DNA of 64,000 nucleotides, from the NCBI GenBank assembly GCA_963669155.1, contig OZ022595.1, positions 18,697,371 through 18,761,370 of the forward strand. Reading direction: 5' to 3'. Shown piece after piece: positions 13,634-25,600 of this stretch. The notes under the pieces were generated by a model that did not search any database, was not told where the DNA came from, and saw nothing but the letters and a program-made list of their open reading frames with translations. Within the stretch, counting starts at the first letter, position 1. Each line of letters opens with the position of its first letter. Position numbers and translations under genes: made by a program. Source of the stretch: Arbacia lixula (taxonomy: Eukaryota; Echinodermata; Echinoidea; Arbacioida; Arbaciidae).

Positions 13634-16600
13634 GTTTGTATGTAGAACACATAAAATACAGTGCTCGTCGACAAGACTGAGCTTATTATTCTAGTGTTAA
13701 AGGAAGGGTACGAGTTAAGTGTGTTCCCACTCCTAGACATTTATGTTATAATGCCTGCCTTATGAGAATGCTGTTTCTTGGCTTGCTTTGTGTGTGTGTG
13801 TGTGTTGAGATACCTATAACTACAGCTATGTAAAATATTAAAATGCATGAGATGCATTGTAAATTAGCAGAATATTGTATGCATGTCGGTGGTTAAAAAA
13901 CAATCATTTTGGAAGAGCAATTGCAAGGCTGTGTTTGCCCTCCCCACAGAGTCCCCAGAACATACAGAAACCTTTGTTTTATGAGACCCTCCCTTTTCAT
14001 TTTATTCTTATCTTTAGATCAATCACTGTTGAGAGAGCGCTTACACTACAGTAGTTTAGTAGCTCTCTCAAAGACATAGTTTTGAGACCCTAGGCTTGAC
14101 TTTGTTCTACTTTCTTTCGAAGCGTGAATACATGAATGTCAGAATGTTTGCATATTAATTTTTTTGTAGAGTTTTTATGAAAATCTGTATTTAGGATAAG
14201 AAATGATCTTTCAAAGTTTGAAATTGTGATGTCACGTGCGAGATGCTCTCTCATTTGCTTACAGTTTTTGTTAAAAATGTCAAAAATTACCTCTGCACAA
14301 ATGAATATTACTCATTTCTTGAAGAAAAGTACAAGTTAGGCTACCAAGGAACTTAGAATCTATTACCCAAAACCACTGATCAAATACTAGTTACAAAATG
14401 TGAAAATCAAGTGTTTAAAAAAGAAGAAGTACTTTGTGTTTGACTTCCAGGCACCCAGAAGTGTCCAAGTACCGAACCATTCGTCTGGCTAACAAGCTCT
14501 TTGAGAAGCGAGTGCTGCCTGTTGCAGGGGCCGTGGAGTGTCTCTTCACAGCGGGGTTCGAAGAGGTGAGATCAGGGGAGTCTAGCTGTCTACAAAACTT
14601 AGAAGCATAGATCAGATGCACATTGGTTTGCTATGTCAGTGTCTACAAATTATATAATATATCTCGCCCATATCTGCAGACAGATGAAGGAAACCAGAGC
14701 CCTTTTTCATATAGAAGTACAATTCATTGCATCTTGACTTGTGATTGATAGAAATCGTAACTCTGTATATTAGAGATAGCGGATTGGACTTGCGATCAAT
14801 TCAATCCATCGCAACCCTTTTAAAGATGGTGCACAGGTATATGAAAGGTTAAGAATTTAACTGCATACAATAGGAGCATGATCATGTCTTTGATCTTCAC
14901 AAAATTTATTGTGATATTTGTGATTTTATTGTTTTTTCAATGTTTTTTTTGTAATTACTCTTTCCCCTTGATATCTGATACTGCTAGGATGATGACAACA
15001 TTACTATAAAGGAGTCCACCTCTTTATCTGGACTGAGGCTGTTCCAGAGATTACTGGCTCAAGAGCGACTAGTTCTCGTCTCATCTCAGATCAATAACCT
15101 GCTCTTTGTTCAGGTAAGCTGAGGTAGGAAGAGGACAACAGGGCTCGTCCTTATAACAATGGCCCATGGAACAATGGCCACTTGAAATAGCATCGGGCCA
15201 CCTGAAACACTCAAACTGCATACCGCTAACAGCCTGGACAGTCTAGGCCACCTGGGCCACCCGGGCCTCGTGCTCGAGTGGCCATGATGACCAACTCTAA
15301 AAACGTTAAATGCAAGCCCCGAGATAATGATGGTTATGCTGTGAAAGTGAAAGCAAGGTTGCCACACGGCATTATGTTTCTAGGTTGTCCATCCATCTGC
15401 CTGGATCTCATTTACGCGGTAACTTAAAATATAATTGACCAAATTCATCAAACTTGGTACAATGATAATATATGGCAGAGCATTTAACTGATAACATTTT
15501 GGGGTCATATAGGTCAAAGGTTACAGGTTAAGGTCAAATTCTAAAATGTAATTTTGACTTATTTGAAATAATACACTGAATTTCATCAATCTTGGTACAA
15601 TGAAGATATTATTCCAGGTCTCTCTCAAATTAAGTTGTATTTCATAGCCATACACATAGCGCGTTTTCCAGAATTGTATTCAGCTTGTTTTTAGATTATT
15701 TCTATAATATTTGGTAGACAAAAAGGGGATAATTTATGATTTCTCAACCCCTAACTTTAGGTGCGTTTGCATCCACTGTGCATTTGTATGCAAAGCTCTA
15801 TATGCACTGGCTACTAACAGTGACAATACAGCACAAGTGCTATTTATCAGGTATTAAAAATTCATAACCTGTTCACCAGTTGGCAAATTATTATTTGGTA
15901 AAACCTTTTTTTTTTTAGTCCCAGGATTAATATGTGTCCTGGCTTGCCCGTCTCTGTTATACAGGCCACAGAGCAGACATTCTCCCAGAAGCTGACCAGC
16001 TCGGCAGACCACGTTTTGATCTACGAAGGTCCTGCCCTGCAGCAAAAGGCCAGGGATGTCATTCCTTACGAGGAGCTCAAGAGAAAAGCAGACCAGAGAC
16101 TGCATCACATTTCCTCTGCATCCACAGGTACATGGATTGGAGTCTTTGTCTTCTTGTACATATAATGGCCTCAATTACACTCAATGAAAAAATAATGATT
16201 TTTCATTCCACCATTAAAGGGTTACTAAATTGGAAAAATAAGTTCCCACTAATCTATGTGAAATTATCCACTAAAAACTAATTTAACATTTGTTTGCCGC
16301 AATAAAGTCTCATTTTGATGAAAACGTGAAAAAACGCACGCCTCCAGTGACGTCAGAATAGTCAAAATGCCATAGATTGTACGGAAGTCAACAATAGATC
16401 ATTTTCGTAATGTATTCACAACTTTCCCCCTAACTGCGTAGTAATGCCTTATTGCATTCACCTGTATCTTGCCATTCAGATTCAATTGATGGAATGCACT
16501 TTGAATTTATTAGTTGTTGCTACTCGGACAAACCTTGGACAAGTTTTGGGGTTCTCATTGGTAACGTATTGTTTGAACGACGTGAATAAAAATATTTTAT

Positions 16601-19600
16601 TCTCGCCGTTGGCATTTATGGCATTTTGCCTTCTCTGACGTCACTGGAGGCGTGTGTTTTTTCAAATTTTCGGCAAAATGAGACTATTGTGGCGAACGAA
16701 TGTGAAATTCGTTTTAAGTGGATAATTTTACATAGATTAGTGGGAACTTATTTTTCGAATTTAGTAACCCTTTAAAACTTGTCTCAAATATTGTGATGTT
16801 TCGTTGCCAGTGAGAGTGATGAGACTGCCACATGTCCACTCTGCTATGCAAATTCTTGTGGCAGCAATTTGAGTCATATGCAAATACTCGGCAAGCAATA
16901 TTTTCTTTTCGCATGTGACCATTTACACTGGCAGATAAATGAAGATTTTTTTTTAATGGAAAAATAACATCACGGAGGGGGTTGTTTATAAAAGTTTGGA
17001 TGGTGGTTGGGGGGTAGTTGCCTAGTAACTTTGACTCATCGCTAGAGGTGTTATAAAAATACTCACATAATGGACAGTGTAACATTCTTTCTTTAAGATG
17101 AATAATAAGCACAAACAATTGTTTTGTTTTGTAAATCCAGATGAAGATGACGATGGGATTCCACCCGATGCCAGGGACTGCCTGCTGATGGAGCTGATGC
17201 GCTGGTTTAAGGAGCGCTTCTTCAGATGGATGAACGCCCCAGACTGCCAGGGATGCGGGGGACGGACACGCAGCGTGGGAATGCTGCCCCCTACCACAGA
17301 GGATCTAAGGTGGGGGGCTGGCCGGGTGGAGGGCTACACGTGTCCACAGTGCAACACGATGGAGAGATTCCCAAGGTGGGTTCAGATTAGGGGTAATCCT
17401 TCTTGTGTGGACTATTGGTGACAAGATGTATGGCTGGCACCCATCCTTCATGAAGTGGTTGACCTGCTTACAGATGTGATCAGTGACCGAAAACAGAAGC
17501 TGGTGCCTGGTTCCACCTGTTTATTGTAGAACCTCTGGAAAGTTGCTTTATTGGACCAACGAGCTTGTTTTAGTATGTCATTTATTGGCAAGTGTCTCTT
17601 AATCGCACAAAATGTAGCTGCCGCTCTAGTGGAGTGTGACTTGTACTGATCTGTATCAATACCAGCCCTTCTCATGACTGTCTCTATCCACCTGGAAATG
17701 GTTAACTTTGCTGCCCTCCCATGACCGGGCCCTGCTGCTTTGTTTCTGCCCTGGCCATCATGGGAGTCATGGGGTGGGTCTCGACGCCAGTTCCTCGCAC
17801 ACCTTTGCCAAACTCTCAAAAAGGCCTCTGAGTGCTACCTGCTGTCGGACTTCGGGCTAAAGTACGCTCTTTTGAAGCCCAGCCCACGTGCCTTGCTCTC
17901 TTTGCAAAATCAGTGTGCAGACAGTAGGGGTGAAAAGGCAGAGAGTATTGAGATTGCTGCCCTTGCATCACACCAGCTTTGGCCTTCCTCTGATGTTGCA
18001 TATCTTTCACCTGTTTTCCTTAGGAGCACCGAAGAGATGTTTAGTTACTTTGTTTGAGGATTTGCACGCCGGTTCCTCGCACACCTTTGCCGAACTCTCA
18101 AAAAGGCCTCTGAGTGCTACCTGCTGTCGGACTTCGGGCTAAAGTACGCTCTTTTGAAGCCCAGCCCACGTGCCTTGCTCTCTTTGCAAAATCAGTGTGC
18201 AGACAGTAGGGGTGAAAAGGCAGAGAGTATTGAGATTGCTGCCCTTGCATCACACCAGCTTTGGCCTTCCTCTGATGTTGCATATCTTTCACCTGTTTTC
18301 CTTAGGAGCACCGAAGAGATGTTTAGTTACTTTGTTTGAGGATTTGCACAACCGATGGATATTTGTATGGAGGTTCAGTTTAATTATGTCCTTTCTCAAG
18401 CAGTTTATACCAAAGTTAGCATCACACAGCAATGCCAAAGAGTCAGATAACTCCTCAGTCGTGTTTTCTGGATCCAGAACTTGGGCAAGGGCCGACAGTT
18501 CTTTCATCAGTGACTTTTGGATTGCCTGCAGTTTCAAATCTCTGCCCCTAACAGCAGAGCTGAGATTTTCCCAAATGGAAGAGTTCACTTTAGGTACGTC
18601 CAAAGATTCTCAGTTAGAAGGACATGGGTATTCAAACTCTCTAGTTTGTCAATACGGGAATGAACATCATCCCTCGATGAGCTCGGCGTAGCCTTTCTCG
18701 ATGAAGACTGTATCTGGGGGCTCGGCTTTGCCTTACCGTCAGAAGTATTTCTCATTGATTTTGAGCTCAGCTTGGCCTTACTCGTCTTCGCAAACTCCGC
18801 ATTCAGCAAAAAATTCCCCGCTGGAACCGTTGGCTTCACCCCTGCTCTACCCTTCCCCGGAGCGGTCACTGTCCCTGGGCTGGCCCCGGTGGTGACAATA
18901 GCGTAGACGCTATTCTTCTGCTGCAACATCAGAGAATTACTATCCAATTTATCGGATTTTCCCTCCATGATTGATGAACCAAACATCAAAAAACAAGTTC
19001 TATAACTTTAAAAGAACACCAAAAAGATTGTGGAGTAAATTGGCTTGATTCCGTCAATATTTAGAAGATTGTAGCGCATTTGTAGCGAACATAATGATGA
19101 TTGCGCACGAACTGGTTCTCACGTATTCTCTCTCTCAAAAAATATGTGATAAAATAATGCTTTGTGGGACTTTTTGTTTGAACATCTGTACATTCCTCCA
19201 CTGCTAATCCAATGCCTTAAGAACCTCTGGAAAGATTTACTTCAAACTTGTAACCTGTATGTGATTCATGGTATAATACTCTAATAACGATTTGTTTTTA
19301 GCTTATTAGACGCTTTGTCTATTTACACTGGAACCCGGAATTACAAATATATCTGAAATATCTTTTTCAATAATGTTTAAATATGAAATATCTTCAGTAA
19401 TACATTTGAGGATCCCATCATTTGTTTACTTGTACTTTTTCATCCTTCTTTTGTTCTGCTTGTAACTTGGCTGTTTACATCTCTAGGTATAACCATCCAG
19501 AGAAGCTGCTAGAAACTCGGACGGGGCGATGCGGAGAGTGGGCCAACTGCTTCACTCTGTGTTGCAGAGCTTTGGGCTTTGAGGCAAGGCATGTGGTTGA

Positions 19601-22600
19601 CTGGACAGGTGAGGAGTCAACCCTCTGTCGTCTTTATGATAAGGTGGTCTATATGTGCAGGTCGGTTTAAAGGGAATATACTGTACTGGGAAGACAAAAA
19701 GTCCTTCAAAATGAGAGAGTGAGCAATCTTCTTGCCAATGGTCTTAAATTTATGTACTCTCCATTTTATAAACTTGCAGAAAGTTATTTGCCCTAAAATT
19801 ATTCACATTTGGAGTAATCAGTGATTAAATCACAGATCCTCGAATTTTTTGGGCTGAACATTTCAAGGATTTGTTATTTAATTGCTGATTACTCCATATG
19901 TGAATAATATGAGGGCAAATGACTTTCAGCAAGTTTCTAAAATGGACAATACATGAATTTAAGACCATTTGCAAGAAGATTGCTCACAATCTCCTTTTGA
20001 AGGACTTTTTGTCTTCCCAGTACAGTATATTCCCTTTAGTACAGGTTTCAATGAGAAATATTGTTCAATATGAACAAGAAATATGGTCTATATGGGCAGG
20101 TGGTTTTTCTATACCGGTGGTTGCTAAGACAGATTTCACTGTATTGGCGATATGATGAAGAAACCGAATACAGGCTTTACGGGACATTTCGCAATGCACT
20201 CTGAGAAAAAAGGAATGTGTGTCTTGGTATAATCATGATATGGCTAGCAGCTCTCTGCCTGCATAATCACCTGCCTCTAATACTTGTTAAAATTGTTGAT
20301 AAAAAGAGATTATCAACAAACTATTGGCCTTATATTAAGTTTTCTGACACAGTTGATTGAGTGTGATTGATGGAAAATTAAGTAGTTTGAGGAGGAAAAG
20401 AAATAAAAGGGATAATTTTTTTTTTGAGGAATATCCAGGGCTCGACACTAGCAGGTGCCAGGTACACCAAGGCACCCAAATAGACCTCGAAAATCTAGGA
20501 AAATAAACAGGCACAAACAGTAATGTCCGAACCCTCCTTGAAAAGAGGTAATATGGAGCCCTGAGGAGGTTGAAGTCTTTCTTTCCTTTTTGCTCCCTGT
20601 AACTGCTAGACCATGTATGGACGGAGGTGTATTCCCAGTCACAGCAGAGGTGGCTACACACCGATCCTTGTGAGAACTGCTGTGACAAGCCACTGCTGTA
20701 CGAGCATGGCTGGAGTAAGAAGCTCTCCTACGTCATTGCATTCTCCTTTGAAGAGGTAGGAGAAATGTGTGTTAACTTCTGTTTGTTGATTTCATGATTC
20801 TTACATTCACAGTTATTGCAAAGATATTTGCACGTACTTGAACTTTGCAATGTTTACATTTCGGCTAGATTTAACGTATTATCTTTCAGTTATTATTGAT
20901 CAGATTGCATTGTGCATTAATGGTGAAAAAATACTGGCATGGCACATAAAAGATTTAAGCAGGATTTTGTGATGACAGGCCCATTATTGTGAGGTTGTAC
21001 CAACTTATCCCTCTGATTACCATGGGCTTATTGCTGCATTACTGTGATGTAAATCAATGATCTCTTCATGCCCCAGTACCAAGAGGGTTAACCATCTCAC
21101 TACCATGGGATAATTCACTGTGTTGTAAATCAATGGTCTCTTCATGCCTTGGTACTAAGAGGGTTAACACTCTCACTACCATGGGCTCATTCACTGTGTT
21201 GTAAATCAATGGTCTCTTCATGCCTTGGTACTAAGAGGGTTAACCCTCTCATTACCATGGGCTCATTCACTGTGTTATAAATCAATGGTCTCTTCATGCC
21301 TTGGTACTAAGAGGGTTAACCCTCTCATTACCATGGGCTCATTCATTGTGTTATAAATCAATGGTCTCTTCATGCCTTGGTACCAAGAGGATTAACCCTC
21401 TCACTACCATGGGCTCATTCACTGTGTTATAAATCAATGGTCTCTTCATATCTTGGTACCAAGGGGGTTAACCCTCTCATTACCATGGGCTCATTCACTG
21501 TGATATAAAGCAATGGTCTCTTCATGCCTTGGTACCAAGTGGATTAACCCTCTCATTACCATGGACTCATTCACTGTGTTATAAATCAATGGTCTCTTCA
21601 TGCCCTGGTACTAAGAGGGTTAACCCTCTCATTACCATGGACTCATTCACTGTGTTGTAAATCAATGGTCTCTTCATGCCCTGGTACTAAGAGGGTTAAC
21701 CCTCTCATTACCATGGACTCATTCACTGTGTTGTAAATCAATGGTCTCTTCATGCCCTGGTACTAAGAGGGTTAACCCTCTCATTACCATGGACTCATTC
21801 ACTGTGTTATAAATCAATGGTCTCTTCATGCCCTGGTACTAAGAGGGTTAACCCTCTCATTACCATGGGCTCATTCACTATGTTATAAACCAATGGTCTC
21901 TCCAAGCCTTGGTACTAAGAGGGTTAACCCTCTCATTAGCATGGGCTCATTCACTGTGTTATAAATCAATGGTCTCTTCATGCCTTGGTATCAAGAGGGT
22001 TAACCCTCTCACTACCATGGGTTCATTCACTGTGTTATAAACCAATGGTCTCTCCAAGCCTTGGTACTAAGAGGGTTAACCCTCTCATTAGCATGGGCTC
22101 ATTCACTGTGTTATAAATCAATGGTCTCTTCATGCCTTGGTACTAAGAGGGTTAACCCTCTCATTAGCATGGGCTCATTCACTGTGTTATAAATCAATGG
22201 TCTCTTCATGCCTTGGTATCAAGAGGGTTAACCCTCTCACTACCATGGGTTCATTCACTGTGTTATAAACCAATGGTCTCTTCATGCCTTGGTACTAAGG
22301 GGGTTAACCCTCTCCTAACCATGGGCTCAATGCTGTGTTATAAACCAATGTTGTCTTCACACTTGGGTGAGTGTTAAAACAAAGATTGTATCTTTTCATT
22401 CTCTGGCACAGGTTGTTGATGTCACCTGGAGATACACAGCTACAGAACATGAGGTCATCGGCCGTAGGAAGGAGTGCAGAGAAAAGTGGCTGATGGACTG
22501 CATCGATAGACTCAACCAAGGGGTATGTGATTGACCCAATCAATGTATGCCCCAATGTGATTGATACCCCTCTTAGTACCAATGGGAGGGTTCGTCTTAC

Positions 22601-25600
22601 AGGAAACCTTTTTGGATCAAAAAGTTCCCTGACATTGAAGTAGAGGTTTTATTATCTTCTAGAAATTACACCTCCAATGCCATTTCCAAGCTTGTTTTTT
22701 ATTTTTGATACTTCATATTTTGAATAATGCAGTTTTGTTTCATCATTTTGACATTTGATGCGTTCCTATGGTGCTAGCCCTGCCCTGTTAAAAAGTCAGA
22801 ATTTGTGAATGGCAAGTCTTTTGACCTATCTATTTGACTCAGGATTGCCACCCAGGGATTACAGGAAGCTTAGTGATTGGACCTACAGGTTTTGTGACAT
22901 TCAAGAACACGTCTTTATTGTAATCTAGAGATAACTCCTCCAATGCCATAATGCTTTTTTTTATTATTTTGATACCTCATAAGATAAATAAACCAGTTTG
23001 GGGCAATGATTTTGATGAGGTCCCATGGTTGCCCTGTTCAAAAGTCAATCTCCGTCAAAGGGAAGTCTTGTGATTGTGTACGTTAGCACAGAAAGTAGGG
23101 TACGTTAATTGAAAATAATATACCGTGAATAGTGAATATCATGCATAACTAGTGAGTAGTGTCAAACTACTCTTGTGTGAATGTACACTATTTATGTAAG
23201 TGCGTCTCATTAGCCAGGAGACTAGTTGGTGATCTGATCTGGTAGAGACAGAGTCTCTGCTACGTTGCCATGAGGTCTCCTTGAGATTAGCCGGGTCTGC
23301 GGGGAGTCGCAGTAAATTCAATCATGTGCAGTCTCCAGCAGCTTTATTCATGAAACCTTACTACCCGGTAATCCTAGCAAGTTGTGAAAGTGCATTCAGC
23401 TCTGCATTTTTAGCAAGCAACTAGGCTTTCAAGATTTCATGAATATGCCCCAGCAGGTTTAGGAGACATCTGTGTGACGACTCTGTGATATCTCTACCAG
23501 TAAGGCCCTATAAGTCTTGTTTGTTGTCAGCTGTTTCCTTTGTGTCATGATGTAGAGACAAGCAAGCATGACCGGTGCAAGGAAGAGGGAGCTGGAGGAG
23601 CGCTTTGGGAGGGAGCTGGTAGAGTTCCTCTCACCCAAGACAGTGCGGGAGGGGGAGGCCCAGGGGCGCTCATCAGGCTCCATGGCATGGAGGGTAGCCA
23701 GGGGGGAGACTAGAGGAGGGGCGTCAGGGGGCAGTGGGATTAGCCAGGTGAGATCCACATCTGAAGTTATCCCTATATGATATCACTTTCTTTGACTGTT
23801 ATCGGAGGTGACTTGGGGATTATCATCAATAAAGTTTGCATTTCCCCCTGTATTGTATTGTTGGATGTTGACTTTCATCCTTCCATCTATTGATTCTTTC
23901 TCTCTATTATCCTCCTCTGTCATTCTAACTTGCACACTATTTCTTCTGACCATTCCCTTCTGTCACATCTTCTGTCTTTCCTCTCCCTCTTTCTCCATCT
24001 ACTTTCAAACTCAACACTCTCCTTACACCTCGAGTGGTCCTCACATTTTAACACATGCCCTAAGTTTGAATCACCAAATATGCTTCAGCTGGACCATGAA
24101 CCCATCCTGTGCTGAGTAGGTGTATTTGTATAATAATAATAATAATAATATTCAATTCTTAGAAACGCATAATACCATTCAAATAGTCTCTATGCGTGTG
24201 AAAGTAAAAATTGATTATGTGAGAATTTGAAAATAACTAATAATTATCAAACAGATGCGTCTTTAGTCTTGATTTGAATTGATCGAAGTCTGTCAATGAT
24301 CTAATGCCTTGGGGGAGGTTATTCCCTATTTTCTCTATTCAGATACTGAGCAGTGCAACTCATGCACAATCTGATGTACAAATAATAGACGATGGGCTAT
24401 GAATAGACTTTAGTGCACACCTCATTGTTTAATGCAGTTCCACACTGCATTTTGACTTTCTAATGGGACCAGGGTTGACAAAGCCCAAAATATCTTGACA
24501 ACGGATTAAGAATAACCCTGTGAGATTGATTTTGACTGCTTGATTTGATTTGATTTAATGATCTTCCGGAAGCTTAATAGAAATGGCAGATGAGATAGGC
24601 GATGACTGATATGATTTGACAGAATAATCCTGTGAGATTGATCTTGACTGTTTGATTTGATTTGATTTAATGATCTCACGGAAGCTTAATAGAAATGGCA
24701 GATGAGATAGGCGATGGCTGATATGATTTGGCTAGACTTTAATTGATTTGAATTGATTTGGCCTGAATCAGTGGTTAATGGTAGTCTATTAGAGGGATTG
24801 CATCGAACAGTAACATGATCAGTCTGGCTGTACACATATGTATGTTTTGCTCTTCACATTTTTACCTTATCTTTCAATGGTGTATGGAGGACTGGCATAT
24901 GGCCATAATGAGAAAAACAGAAACTGATATGACATAGTCTTGATACATATTTGATGTGATGTTGATGATCACATATGTATGATGTTTTGCTTTTCAGGTT
25001 GGTTTTATCTTCCGTCCTACCGACTCTGAAAAACAAGAGAAGTGCATTCATGTCTGCTACAACACTGCTGGTGACAAATACGTCCGGGTTTCCACTGGCA
25101 ACGCTGAGACCGAAGACTGGGAGAGGTGTGTCTTCCATTGTGAAAACATGTTCAGGAAGCACGAGAGCGACTGGAAAATGGTGAGAATGTGCATTCTCTT
25201 GCGCACATTGTATATCACTGCTGAATATCAATCTATTTGCTAAATATGTTACTCATTGCGGATAAATGGCTACTGATAATCATTTGTTTTGCAATGTAAG
25301 GTAAACGGAATCGAAAAGATCACGACCTTTCGTGCGCCGCTGTAACACTTCGTCAGGTGTGATACAAAATTGTAGTAAGTAGGGGTTTTAAATACCCTAT
25401 GGTCAGTGCAGCGCACTAACTGAAATGTGCTCATAAATGGTCCAATACTAATAGCCGGCGTATCCGGGTCCTTGACCAACAATAGACCGTTGATCAATCT
25501 ATTTGTCTGTATTTTATTCGCTTTGATTTGATTCGATATAATGCTGATTTAAGCATGTTTATGCTGTTTGCACGAGAGTAACAAAAGTATACTGCAAAGA

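Noticed and set aside
17816-18010. Short minus-strand frames in the NGLY1 intron as host genes
   Set aside because: They belong to the DIRS-type fossil and its internal duplication.
21011-22365. CRISPR-like array (palindromic repeats at regular spacing)
   Set aside because: The whole 76-bp unit is repeated, there are no unique spacers, and it lies in an intron of an animal gene.
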